From Paraglaciecola polaris LMG 21857 (GTDB lineage Bacteria; Pseudomonadota; Gammaproteobacteria; Enterobacterales; Alteromonadaceae), in contig NZ_BAER01000049.1 of NCBI RefSeq assembly GCF_000315055.1, forward strand, positions 1-38,232: 38,232 nt of DNA. Reading direction: 5' to 3'. Below, piece by piece: positions 1 to 8,503 of this stretch. Under the pieces are notes generated by a model that saw only the letters and a program-made list of their open reading frames with translations, did not search any database and was not told the DNA's origin. The stretch's first letter is position 1. Each line of letters begins with the position of its first letter. A program made the translations under genes and the position numbers.

Positions 1-31
1 TTTTTATGTATTGTGTTATCGGAGCAGAAAC

Positions 32-47
32 CAACGAGCGCTCGTTG
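32..47. repeat. 16-bp perfect palindrome
   Basis: CAACGAGCGCTCGTTG reads the same on both strands. It lies about 35 bp beyond the stop of the leftward amidase gene. It could be an operator for a gene left of the window or part of a weak terminator, but no T-run follows it in the leftward direction. Confidence 0.4.
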
Positions 48-80
48 CCAGTGAACAGATAACCAGCCCATTAACGGAGT

Positions 81-1427
81 TTATTCAATCGCGGGTAAGG
101 TATAACGAAATGATGTGTGCTCTTGCCAGCGTTCGGCTAAGTGCAACAACTGGCTATCACTGCCCAGCGGCCCCATGATTTGCATACCCGCTGGCAACGG
201 ACTATCACTCAGCATAGGCAAGGATACTGCGGGTAAACCGGCTTGATTAGCAAAACTGGTTAAATCCGCTTGATTGGCCGGTACCGGATCGTCAAACGAA
301 AATGCCCGCTGCAGAACGGTTGGCATTAAAATAGCGCAACCTTGCTTGAACAACTGACGGGCAAATATCTTAGCCTTATCTAAAATCCGTTCTGATTGCA
401 TTATGTCCATAGGGGATTTTCGTTCTATGTAGGACAGCATTCCACGCATATAATTGGAGAATTGTAGGGGGTTATTTTGCCAGTGATCTTGATGCTCAAC
501 ACGCATATCAGCTTCACAAAGTAACAAACCCGCTCGCCGCGCCGCGGCAAATTCGTAATTTGAAAAATCAAAATACTGAATAGAAAATCCTAAATCCCTG
601 AATACCGGTATATTCGCCGCGAAGTCAGCCGCAATATCGGCTGCCACACCCAACTGCTCAAGATTTTCAGGGACTAACAAGACCTTGTTATCATTGTACG
701 ACAGGCGATTAAAAGCACTGAAATCAATTGAAGACGCGCAGTTTTCGTCGAATGCCTGCATAACACTGGCTGCCAGGACGAGATCCCTTGCCGAACGCGC
801 TATGGGGCCGATGTTGTCCATCACTCGGCTACAGGTCACCGAGCCATAGTTACTCACAGCGCCACGGCTTGGTTTGAAACCGAAAATGCCGCAATATGCC
901 GCAGGAATACGTAGCGAGCCCATGGTATCTGTGCCCAGCGAAAGGCCTACCATACCCGACGCAACAGCCGCCGCCGAACCACCCGATGAACCACCCGGCG
1001 TGAAGCCGTGTTTATGCGGGTTATGGCAGTTGCCAAAGTGCTCATTTTTATTTGTCGCCCCTAGAGCCCCTTCGTGCATATTAAGCTTACCCATAACCTG
1101 CACACCGGTTTGTCGTAACCGATTAATCACAAAAGCATCTTGTTTAGCGTGGCGATCTATCCGGGTTGCCATCCCTGCGGTGGTGACAAAGCCCTGCACA
1201 TCAATATTGTCCTTAACCCCGATACACACACCTTGAAACAGAGATTTTTCGAACGATGTTGGCTGCGGAAATTCGGGCATTTGGTAGCGAATAAACGCAT
1301 TAATTTTAGGGTTTAACCGTTCAATTAATGCATGTTGTTCCGCCGCCAACTCTCGCGCTGAAATTTGCTTATCCTTGATGAGCGCGATGTGCGTGCTTAC
1401 ATCTTGGCTGAGTAGCGCAATGTCCAT
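81..1427 (-). CDS. Amidase-signature-family amidase
   Basis: This 448-residue protein should hydrolyse a carboxamide to a carboxylate and ammonia in the cytoplasm. The amidase signature Ser-cisSer-Lys triad is visible: Lys72 in GVKDNID, the glycine/serine stretch GGSSGGS at 145-151 with the cis-Ser, and the nucleophile Ser171 in GTDTMGSLRIP. Length is normal for the family and no signal peptide is present. One oddity is Met169, where most members have Gly in GTDTGGS, right beside the nucleophile and the oxyanion hole. The ATG overlaps the stop of the upstream CoA-ligase gene by one base (TAATG), so translation is probably coupled. It is the last gene of a four-gene leftward operon with two PrpD-like genes and the ligase. 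The substrate is unknown, though the context implies a small acid amide. Confidence 0.9.
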   Translation of the reverse strand: MDIALLSQDVSTHIALIKDKQISARELAAEQHALIERLNPKINAFIRYQMPEFPQPTSFEKSLFQGVCIGVKDNIDVQGFVTTAGMATRIDRHAKQDAFVINRLRQTGVQVMGKLNMHEGALGATNKNEHFGNCHNPHKHGFTPGGSSGGSAAAVASGMVGLSLGTDTMGSLRIPAAYCGIFGFKPSRGAVSNYGSVTCSRVMDNIGPIARSARDLVLAASVMQAFDENCASSIDFSAFNRLSYNDNKVLLVPENLEQLGVAADIAADFAANIPVFRDLGFSIQYFDFSNYEFAAARRAGLLLCEADMRVEHQDHWQNNPLQFSNYMRGMLSYIERKSPMDIMQSERILDKAKIFARQLFKQGCAILMPTVLQRAFSFDDPVPANQADLTSFANQAGLPAVSLPMLSDSPLPAGMQIMGPLGSDSQLLHLAERWQEHTSFRYTLPAIE

Positions 1428-2878
1428 TATTTAAACCTGCTATCAATTAAGCGAATGGGCTTCTGTCTTATATCCACTTGTGTCAACGGCGTGAGTTCTC
1501 CTTCGCCCACCAAAGCGACTTTGACCTCTATGCCTATTTTGCGTTTTAGCAGATCTGAATAGACCGCCAGTAAGGCTTCTCGCTCAGCAAGAGGGCTCGA
1601 TACCTCGGCCCGAACAATCATTTCGTCTCGGCCACTATCATCACGAATGGCTTCGCAAATAAATTCCCCCATAAACTCATCGCGCTCATCAAGCATAGGA
1701 CCAACACCTTGGGGGTAAATGTTGATCCCCCTCAATTTGACCATATTGTCGGAACGCCCCATAAAGCCTTTAATACGTTTAAAGGGCAGATTTAGCGTAT
1801 TGTCCCCGGTAATTTCTTGGGTAATGTCATGGGTATTAAAGCGAATAATCGGATACACGTCATCCTTGTATAAACAGGTCACAACCATATTACCTGTTTC
1901 ACCGGGCACAACCGGCTCATTAGTATCGGTATCGAGTAGCTCTAGAAATTGGGCGTCTTCCCAAACGTACATACCACTATGATCTGGCCCTTCGGCTGCT
2001 ATGGTGCCGGTATCGCCCACGCCGTACCAGTCAAATAATTCAGGATTGCCCCAGGTTTTGGCGATACTTTCTCGGCTTTCCATACCCAAATGACCAATGA
2101 TCATATCGATTTTAATGTCTTTCCCCGACACTAAACCTTCTTCTTTAGCCACATCAGCCAGTCGCTTGATATAATCAACAAACCCAACTAGCACGTTAAC
2201 GCCGAAAGTTTTCATTAAATTAACTTGCTGTACCGAGCGGGTTTCAACCCCAGTACCGGCGGATAGAAACATAGCGTTAGTGTATTTGGTCACCGCTTCG
2301 CGAATGTAATGCCCGCCATTAATCATACCGTGACCATAACAAGACTGGATCGTAGCGCCGGGTTTAAGTCCCATAAAGCGATATGAACGCGCAACCAATA
2401 ACGACTGCACTTCTCGGCTTTTGGGCCCAAACAATAAAGGCTGCGGAGTGCCGGTAGTGCCACTAGTGGTGTGAAATACTAACGGGGGACGTTGCTCTAG
2501 CGGTATACCATCCAGACCATGAAAGTCCCCAATGGGTGGATATTTCTCTACGCTGTCCATGATGTCTGCTTTTGAAATCAACGGCAGCTTTTCAATATCA
2601 TCAAGACTTTGAATGTCCTCGGGTTTCACCCCGGCATTGCCCCAGATTCGTTGATAAAATGGAATGTCCCAAGCACGCTTTACCACTTGCATAAAGCGTG
2701 TGTTCTGCAACGTTTTCAGTTCCCCTTTACTCATGCCTGTAAACTGCTCAGACACAGCGTCCCCTAAGGGGTAGTCTTTCAACATTTGCGCGTAATCAAA
2801 AGATTCAAAATAGGTCGGGTACGTTGCTTTACTTGCTTTATTTTCTGTTTTCGGTGCTTTATCAACCATATTGTTCAT
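1427..2878 (-). CDS. PaaK-like acyl/aryl-CoA ligase (phenylacetate-CoA ligase family)
   Basis: An adenylate-forming ligase of the PaaK type, expected to activate a carboxylic acid to its CoA thioester using ATP. Visible motifs are the phosphate-binding loop TTSGTTGTPQP near residues 137-147, YGVGDTGT in the middle, RGINIYPQGV near the hinge to the C-terminal lid, and a lid lysine in QKPIRLIDSR close to the end. I start at the ATG at 2878 because AATAGG lies just upstream and it falls 4 bp after the previous stop. A longer start at 2908 would overlap the upstream gene by 26 bp. The protein is then 483 residues. Its place between PrpD homologues and an amidase suggests the acid is an intermediate of this cluster, not necessarily phenylacetate. 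Confidence 0.9.
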   Translation of the reverse strand: MNNMVDKAPKTENKASKATYPTYFESFDYAQMLKDYPLGDAVSEQFTGMSKGELKTLQNTRFMQVVKRAWDIPFYQRIWGNAGVKPEDIQSLDDIEKLPLISKADIMDSVEKYPPIGDFHGLDGIPLEQRPPLVFHTTSGTTGTPQPLLFGPKSREVQSLLVARSYRFMGLKPGATIQSCYGHGMINGGHYIREAVTKYTNAMFLSAGTGVETRSVQQVNLMKTFGVNVLVGFVDYIKRLADVAKEEGLVSGKDIKIDMIIGHLGMESRESIAKTWGNPELFDWYGVGDTGTIAAEGPDHSGMYVWEDAQFLELLDTDTNEPVVPGETGNMVVTCLYKDDVYPIIRFNTHDITQEITGDNTLNLPFKRIKGFMGRSDNMVKLRGINIYPQGVGPMLDERDEFMGEFICEAIRDDSGRDEMIVRAEVSSPLAEREALLAVYSDLLKRKIGIEVKVALVGEGELTPLTQVDIRQKPIRLIDSRFK

Positions 2879-2882
2879 CGGA

Positions 2883-4256
2883 TTACCTATTACTGACGAG
2901 TGCTTCAACTAAGCTATTAATATTCGGGATCTGGTCGAGTTGGTCTATGCGTTTTATCAAAAAGCCAATATTATGCTGATCAAAATACGATCCAGCACTT
3001 GCACAAGCGGCGCTAAATTTAGCCAGTTGGGCATCTTCGTCCAGGGGATTTTGCGGGCTGCCCAGCACATGTTGCAGTGCCACTTTATATTTAGCCCCAG
3101 AGATTAATGTGACGGCCACGCTCACAGGAGCCAATGCATTGGGGTCTTGGGTGTCATTCAAATGGGTATGCACCTTAGCCCCAAGGGCCAGTCGGCGAGG
3201 ATCCTTAAGACAGTCTGATTCAAAATCAGCCACTGAGACACTGCCCGTAAGCAACACACTGGCAGCGATATAACCGTTACACAGCTTGGCATAATTGGCG
3301 TCCATATCCTGCTTAACTGGGCGCCCTACCAGTTTGTTGATAAGCGGTGTGCCGTATACGTCTACTCGGGCTATATCCTGTGCGGTAAAAGCGTGCTGCT
3401 TTTGCAATTGTTGTAAGCCATCTATGGTGCCGTGACCTGCCCTACCAGTGGGAAACGGCTTGTGGCTAACGCGTTCAATCTGATATTCGCGGCCTACTTT
3501 TTGCACCAGCGGGCTTAAATCAAAACTCTCTTCGAACAAGGTAAAATACCCGTAGGGTCCTTGTAATATATCTTTGGGACCGGCAAAACCTGCTTGTGCC
3601 ATGTCAACTGCACGAATGGCTGCAGCGGCGTTAATTCCGATTTGCATGGCCAACATAGGTGAGCCTTCTACGTGGGATTGCATGGTGCCGCTAAGCTGAC
3701 TGTAAGCGATACCTAGGGCATTCTGTAACGTTTCACCCTTTATGCCTTGCATGGCACACATGCCAGCCGTTGCCCCCAAGCAGCCGCAAAGTGATGGTCG
3801 AAAAAATTTCAAACTAGAGGTAACGCTTTCACCAATTAATGTCGCCACGTCCACCGCAATCACCACACCTAAAATCAATTGCTGGCCGGATAGATTATGT
3901 TGCTGGGCATACGCCATTAATGCAGACAAGATCACTGCCATCGGATGCACCACGGCAGGCTCGTGCACGCAATCCCACTCTTGATTATGAATTTGATAGC
4001 CGTTTATCGCCGCTGCTGATACCGCAGGCAACCACTCTCCGGTGCCCCAAACTTGTGCTTGGTGGCCACTCCCCCATTGGCTGACAGCCTGCTTGATTTT
4101 TGCCACATTAGGTACTCGTGAACCACTTATTCCCACGCCGATGGAATCAAGAATAAAGGTTTTACTAGCAGCAACGGTTGAAGCAGGTAAATTTTGATAA
4201 GTGCTATTTTCAATATGCTTAACCAGCAATTTGATGGCATCAGGTGTATGGCTCAT
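2883..4256 (-). CDS. MmgE/PrpD family protein (second copy)
   Basis: A 457-residue member of the MmgE/PrpD superfamily, which includes 2-methylcitrate dehydratase and cis-aconitate decarboxylase. These enzymes dehydrate or decarboxylate tricarboxylic or similar acids without an Fe-S cluster. Family marks are the N-terminal LDSIGVGISG, the acidic/His block NQEWDCVHEPAVVHP near residue 90, and HKPFPTGRAGHGTIDG near residue 265. It is clearly divergent from the first copy immediately upstream (gap 3 bp), so the pair may act on different intermediates or form a hetero-oligomer. That is inference. The start has only a close AAGG, consistent with translational coupling. The methylcitrate-cycle genes prpB and prpC are not nearby, so a role in propionate use is unlikely. 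Confidence 0.88.
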   Translation of the reverse strand: MSHTPDAIKLLVKHIENSTYQNLPASTVAASKTFILDSIGVGISGSRVPNVAKIKQAVSQWGSGHQAQVWGTGEWLPAVSAAAINGYQIHNQEWDCVHEPAVVHPMAVILSALMAYAQQHNLSGQQLILGVVIAVDVATLIGESVTSSLKFFRPSLCGCLGATAGMCAMQGIKGETLQNALGIAYSQLSGTMQSHVEGSPMLAMQIGINAAAAIRAVDMAQAGFAGPKDILQGPYGYFTLFEESFDLSPLVQKVGREYQIERVSHKPFPTGRAGHGTIDGLQQLQKQHAFTAQDIARVDVYGTPLINKLVGRPVKQDMDANYAKLCNGYIAASVLLTGSVSVADFESDCLKDPRRLALGAKVHTHLNDTQDPNALAPVSVAVTLISGAKYKVALQHVLGSPQNPLDEDAQLAKFSAACASAGSYFDQHNIGFLIKRIDQLDQIPNINSLVEALVSNR

Positions 4257-4259
4257 ACC

Positions 4260-5621
4260 TTAAGAACTCAGTGCAGGGCGCAGCAGCGCCGATAAAGTCG
4301 TAATGGGTGCCGCTTGTAACCAATCAAACGCACACAGTTGGGCTATGTTTTCTTCACTCATGCCAGCATGACTCAACAGCATACGAGCCTTATTATGACG
4401 CTGTTCTGGGGTCAGCGGTTTTTCAGGATCCCCCCGGGTATCCTGCTGACTGCGTACCAAGGTTTGACCATTTTTGAACCGCACTTTGCATCTGGCACCG
4501 AAATGCTGGGGATACGCTGATTCAATATGCGCGTCAGTTTGCACGTTGATGCGCTGGCGCAGTGCGCTGCACTGGGCTTGTTCGAATGCGGCCTGCTTAT
4601 AGTGCTCGAGCTTAGGTTCCCCCCACAGCAAAATTGCAGCTAGCGCATGCTGAATACTAAATTTAGCTTCAAGACTGGTTTCAGGTGTTAAGCGATTGCA
4701 GAACAACTGGGCATCTTGATAAACCCCCACGTCAATACGTTCAATGTCGGCTATATCAATGCTGTTTTGTTGCAGTATTTCTAACAGTACATCCATGGCG
4801 CCATGGGCATGACGACAGGCAGGCCAAGGTTTAAAGCTACAATCGTACATGCGCCAAACTGACTGTTTTTCGACAAATACATCTGGCGAAGCGTCATCAG
4901 ACAGTGCATTAAATATGCCTTGAGGTCCTTCCAAAATATACTCTGGCCCCGTTAAGTTTTGCTGAGCCATGAAAGCCGCCATCAGCCCAGAATGGCACGC
5001 CTGGGCATTATGCCATTGCTTGGTTAAGACCTTTTCATTGCGCATTTGCCACAAACCACCCGCAGTGCTTCCTGCGTTACCCATAGCCCAAAGTGTTTGC
5101 TGCTGAGATAAACCCAATATTGAAGAAGTGGCCATTGCTGCCCCTAATGTGCCGCATGTGGCGGTATTATGAAAATAGCGATAATGACTGCGCCCTATGG
5201 CTTCTCCCATGCGAATAGTCACTTCATAGCCTTTTATAATGGCGCTTAAAAATGTCTCTAGGGAGCAATTTATTTGCTCGGCGGCGGCCAGTGCTGCCGG
5301 AATAATCACGGGTCCAGGATGCAAGATAGAACGGCGATGAATATCATCCATTTCTAACACGTTGCCTAAGGCACCATTGTGCTGCGCGGCATTTTGCATA
5401 CTGGTTTGTTGACCCCCTAACGCCGTACATTTACCGCCCTCATCGAGAGACAATAACCCTTGATAAGCACGACCTGCATCTGACAACTTACCTAAACTGG
5501 CGCACGCCAGCCAATCAAGTACATGTTCACCTGCCCGAGCACGGTCGTGCTGGGTAATGGGCATTTGATCTATGTCAATTAACAGCTGTTTGCTTAGTGA
5601 AAGTTTGATTGGCAATTTCAC
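4260..5621 (-). CDS. MmgE/PrpD family protein (first copy)
   Basis: A first MmgE/PrpD homologue opening the leftward operon. The conserved motifs are clear: MDDIHRRSILHPGP, matching the family's D-D-x-H...H-P pattern, and FKPWPACRHAHGAMD, matching K-P-x-P-x-C-R-x-x-H. I choose the GTG at 5621 because TAGGAATAAA sits at ideal spacing before it. An ATG at 5654 would add 11 residues but has no ribosome-binding site. From 5621 the protein is 453 residues, a normal length. The leader lies next to the dyad at 5659-5680, so the operon is probably controlled by the divergent GntR regulator. The reaction is uncertain: dehydratase, decarboxylase or isomerase on a polycarboxylate are all possible. Confidence 0.88.
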   Translation of the reverse strand: MKLPIKLSLSKQLLIDIDQMPITQHDRARAGEHVLDWLACASLGKLSDAGRAYQGLLSLDEGGKCTALGGQQTSMQNAAQHNGALGNVLEMDDIHRRSILHPGPVIIPAALAAAEQINCSLETFLSAIIKGYEVTIRMGEAIGRSHYRYFHNTATCGTLGAAMATSSILGLSQQQTLWAMGNAGSTAGGLWQMRNEKVLTKQWHNAQACHSGLMAAFMAQQNLTGPEYILEGPQGIFNALSDDASPDVFVEKQSVWRMYDCSFKPWPACRHAHGAMDVLLEILQQNSIDIADIERIDVGVYQDAQLFCNRLTPETSLEAKFSIQHALAAILLWGEPKLEHYKQAAFEQAQCSALRQRINVQTDAHIESAYPQHFGARCKVRFKNGQTLVRSQQDTRGDPEKPLTPEQRHNKARMLLSHAGMSEENIAQLCAFDWLQAAPITTLSALLRPALSS

Positions 5622-5658
5622 TTTATTCCTATACTCTTCGATTTGTCCGGACATATTT

Positions 5659-5680
5659 ATAACAGGTATTTTTCTGTTAT
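5659..5680. promoter_or_regulatory. Perfect dyad, candidate GntR operator
   Basis: ATAACAG, an 8-base spacer, then CTGTTAT. The two 7-bp arms are exact inverted complements. The dyad lies between the divergent PrpD operon and the gntR gene, which is where an autoregulating GntR/HutC protein usually binds. Binding by this protein is inferred from position only. Confidence 0.6.
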
Positions 5681-5701
5681 TCGACTAACCATTGAGCATA
5701 A

Positions 5702-6457
5702 ATGACTAAAATCAAATTGTTATCGACGAAACATTCCCTGCCCAAATATCAAGGCATAGGTGAAACGCTGATCAACCAGATATTAGCGGGTGAATTTGCC
5801 TTAAATACCTTATTACCGACCGAAAAGCAGTTATGTGAACAGTTCTCTATCAGTCGGCATACCGCCCGTGAAGCGCTGCGTTATGTTGAAAAAACCGGTC
5901 TAGTTGAGCGTAAACAAGGTTCAGGTACGTTAGTCACACGCAACACTATGCCGGAACAAATTAATCAGTTTATTAACTCGGTAAAAGACTTGTTAGCTTT
6001 TGGCCAAAATACCCGATTCGAAGTACAAGTCAGTGACATGATCACCCTTGATGGATCCACAGCCGCTTTGCTTAATTCTCAGCAAGGTCAGGAGTGTATT
6101 CATATCGGTGGGGTACGTTTTGAGCCCCATGATAAAAAGCCCATTTGTTATTCCAACATCTACCGTCACCCGCATTTAGATGAAGTAGACGAAAAATTAA
6201 AAGATACCAAAACCGCTATTTATGCGGTGATCGAAGCCTTAGACGATAAAAAAATCGGTAAAATAGAACAGCAAATTTCAGCTTGTCTTCTGCCCGAGTC
6301 CTTGGCGTCACAATTGGATGCCTCTACCGATTCAGCTGCCATGAAAATTACCCGGCGTTATTTTTCGTTGAAAGAAGACGATTTGATTTTAGTGGCAGAA
6401 AGTATTTATCCCGCCAAGCGCTTTAGCTTTACCTCTGTCCTATACCCAAATAAATAG
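5702..6457 (+). CDS. GntR family transcriptional regulator, HutC/UTRA subfamily
   Basis: A 251-residue DNA-binding regulator. The winged helix spans about residues 14-80 and contains the classic LPTEKQLCEQFSISRHTAREALRYVEKTGLVERKQGSGT-type pattern (seen as LPTEKQLCEQF, SRHTAREALR and KQGSGT). The rest fits a UTRA effector-binding domain. Family members usually repress a catabolic operon until its substrate or an intermediate binds. The gene is divergent from the PrpD/ligase/amidase operon and heads a rightward unit with a YciI-like gene and an MFS carrier, so it likely controls both directions through the dyad at 5659-5680. Its ligand is unknown. The ATG at 5702 has only a weak upstream GAG. 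Confidence 0.92.
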   Translation: MTKIKLLSTKHSLPKYQGIGETLINQILAGEFALNTLLPTEKQLCEQFSISRHTAREALRYVEKTGLVERKQGSGTLVTRNTMPEQINQFINSVKDLLAFGQNTRFEVQVSDMITLDGSTAALLNSQQGQECIHIGGVRFEPHDKKPICYSNIYRHPHLDEVDEKLKDTKTAIYAVIEALDDKKIGKIEQQISACLLPESLASQLDASTDSAAMKITRRYFSLKEDDLILVAESIYPAKRFSFTSVLYPNK

Positions 6458-6469
6458 CGAGGAATGACT

Positions 6470-6775
6470 ATGTTAGTGCAATTCAACTGCCTCGATAAAA
6501 CACCGTCAATGCAAACTAAGCGCATACAGCAGTTGTCTGCTCACCTTGCTTGGGTTGAGGAGCACATGGCCAATATTCGACTTGCTGGGCCATTAAAAGA
6601 CGACAGCCTGATTATTGGCTCTTTGTATGTGCTTGAGGCCGATACCATAGAACAGGCGGAACAGATTTTACACCGCGACCCCTATTACCTTGCGGATATA
6701 TGGGCAAACGTAAAGGTACACGAATTTAATGCTTATGCCGGCAGTTGGGTAGGCGGTAAAAATTGGCCAACTTAG
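6470..6775 (+). CDS. YciI-like (YCII-related) small protein
   Basis: About 101 residues with the ferredoxin-like alpha-beta fold expected of YCII-related proteins: an N-terminal strand MLVQFNCLD, a helix ending AHLAWVEEHM, a central strand RLAGPLKDD and a C-terminal DPYYLADIWANVKVHEF. In YciI the conserved residues are a His in the N-terminal helix and an Asp in the DP motif; both have counterparts here (His in AHLAW, Asp in RDPYY). Some relatives act in catabolism of chlorinated or aromatic compounds, but most have no known reaction. The gene starts 12 bp after gntR. I use the ATG at 6470 because GCGAGGA ends six bases before it; the ATG at 6464 is too close. It probably performs a step in, or protects, the pathway of the neighbouring genes. 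Confidence 0.82.
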   Translation: MLVQFNCLDKTPSMQTKRIQQLSAHLAWVEEHMANIRLAGPLKDDSLIIGSLYVLEADTIEQAEQILHRDPYYLADIWANVKVHEFNAYAGSWVGGKNWPT

Positions 6776-6845
6776 CTACGTAACCTAATTGGTCAAAATA
6801 TTTCCATACCATTTCCAGATAACAACAAAAAACTAGGAGTCTCCC

Positions 6846-8111
6846 ATGCAGTCAGTATCAGAAACAAGTGAAAGCCCGGTGCCCGCAACGGGCAAACGAA
6901 TGGGACATCCTATGCACTGGATAACCGTTTTTATCGCCATGATGTGTTTATTGATTTCAAATGGCATGGTTATTACCGGAATCACTGCGTTTGACAGTGC
7001 CATGCTCACCGAGTTTAGCGACTGGTCCCGGGGCGATTTGAAACTACGAGGCCTGATTACGCTGGCATTAACAGGATTACTTGCTCCACTGGTTGGCATT
7101 TTAATCGATAAAATCGGCGTCAAGTTCCTCGTTATGGTCGGTACGGTTGTGCTTAGTTTGTGTTTTTATGCTTATGGCAACATTCGTGACATTACCGATT
7201 TGTATATTATTCATGCGGCCTTCTCTATCGTATTGCTGGCCTGTGGCTTGAATGTCGCGGTTATTTTAGTATCCAACTGGTTCGTTAAACTTCGTGGCAC
7301 AGCAATTGGAATTGCCGTTGTGGGCACCTCCTTAGGCGGCGCGGTGTTGGCGCCGTTATTCAGCTCTTGGTTAGCCGATGGTATGACATGGCGTGAAGCC
7401 ATGCAGTTAGCTGCGCTTATTCCCTCTTGTTTATTCTTATTGGCGTTGTTTTTATTACGTAATCGCCCCACGGATATGGGACTCAAACCATTCGGCTTCG
7501 ATGGCAACGCTGAAACATCCAATGCAGACTTATCGCAACACGGTTTAACCTATAAAGAAGCGATTAAAACCCGCTCATTTTGGTCTATTGCCTTTATCGC
7601 CATGTTCACCTTTTATACCATTATGGGTTTCCAAGCTAATCTGGTGCTGCACCTCATGGATTTAGGTTTTACCTTGCAAGCAGCGGCCGCTGGCCTGAGT
7701 GTCCTGTTTGTACCTGCGCTAATTGGTAAATTTCTGTTTGGTTTGGTGGCCGATAAAATCACCGGCAAGGGCGTGCTTTACACTAATCTGTTACTGATGT
7801 TAGCGGGTTTGGGCGGCATGTTAGTAGCGGATAAAGACAATGTACTGATTGCCATTGGTTTAATTGGTTTTATGTGGGGCGGTTTTTACACTCTTTTACA
7901 GCTAAACGCCGTAAATAACTTCGGCTTGCGCGCCTCTGGTAAATTACTCGGCACGATTACGGTACTTGATGCATTCGGTGGCGGGCTAGGTATTTGGGCG
8001 ACGGGCGCCATATATGATGCCTACGGCAGTTATTACAATGCCTTTATGATTTTCTGCGTACTGGTGGCCTTATCAGTAGTACTGATCAGCCAAGTGAAAA
8101 AGCACGTTTAA
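6846..8111 (+). CDS. MFS transporter, likely carboxylate uptake
   Basis: A 421-residue inner-membrane carrier with about 12 hydrophobic helices in two halves, typical of the major facilitator superfamily. The loop between helices 2 and 3 is GILIDKIGVKF, and the second half has the equivalent GLVADKITGKG, the usual MFS loop pattern. The overall look resembles monocarboxylate or oxalate/formate-antiporter-type carriers. A strong ribosome-binding site (AGGAG) precedes the ATG. It is the third gene of the gntR unit and is followed by hairpins at 8125 and 8428. It most likely imports the substrate of the cluster. The exact substrate cannot be read from sequence. Confidence 0.9.
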   Translation: MQSVSETSESPVPATGKRMGHPMHWITVFIAMMCLLISNGMVITGITAFDSAMLTEFSDWSRGDLKLRGLITLALTGLLAPLVGILIDKIGVKFLVMVGTVVLSLCFYAYGNIRDITDLYIIHAAFSIVLLACGLNVAVILVSNWFVKLRGTAIGIAVVGTSLGGAVLAPLFSSWLADGMTWREAMQLAALIPSCLFLLALFLLRNRPTDMGLKPFGFDGNAETSNADLSQHGLTYKEAIKTRSFWSIAFIAMFTFYTIMGFQANLVLHLMDLGFTLQAAAAGLSVLFVPALIGKFLFGLVADKITGKGVLYTNLLLMLAGLGGMLVADKDNVLIAIGLIGFMWGGFYTLLQLNAVNNFGLRASGKLLGTITVLDAFGGGLGIWATGAIYDAYGSYYNAFMIFCVLVALSVVLISQVKKHV

Positions 8112-8124
8112 CTAGGTTATGTAC

Positions 8125-8153
8125 ACCCAGCGCGGAAATACCACGCGCTGGGT
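8125..8153 (+). terminator. Hairpin after the MFS gene
   Basis: A 10-bp perfect stem (ACCCAGCGCG with its complement) around a 9-base loop begins 13 bp after the MFS stop. It lacks a good T-run, so it may be an mRNA-stabilising hairpin rather than an efficient terminator. Confidence 0.5.
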
Positions 8154-8427
8154 ATGTGTTCCCCACGTCAAAATATGACAAGCTTTGCTCAGACATCAAA
8201 CTTACATTTTTGACCACCTCCCTGCGTCTTTCTTCTGCCCACTTTTATCTTTGATAAATCATGTCAGGCTCAATCCACCTAGTAGTGCGCCCGAAAAAAT
8301 CACATGCAAAGTGAACAAATCTCCTTATTTGCAATGCAGCTTAGCAAACGCCCCTTGCGCTAACAGGCCTATTTATTCGCTACTTAGATAGGTAATACCA
8401 AACTCACTAAACCTTATCGTGCCCATA

Positions 8428-8458
8428 AAAAAACGAGCCTACATTGAGCTCGTTTTTT
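8428..8458. terminator. Bidirectional rho-independent terminator
   Basis: AAAAAACGAGC, a 9-base loop, then GCTCGTTTTTT. The GC part is flanked by A-run and T-run, so it works in both directions. It lies between the convergent MFS gene and the aldehyde dehydrogenase gene. The rest of the 8112-8503 gap shows no convincing gene. Confidence 0.85.
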
Positions 8459-8503
8459 AATTTTCAAAACTATCACCAGCGACGAACTGGTGTTAATTCA
8501 ACA

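Noticed and set aside
8185-8391. Small open frame of 68 codons in the MFS-ALDH gap
   Set aside because: No ribosome-binding site, no domain, and it lies between two transcription terminators.
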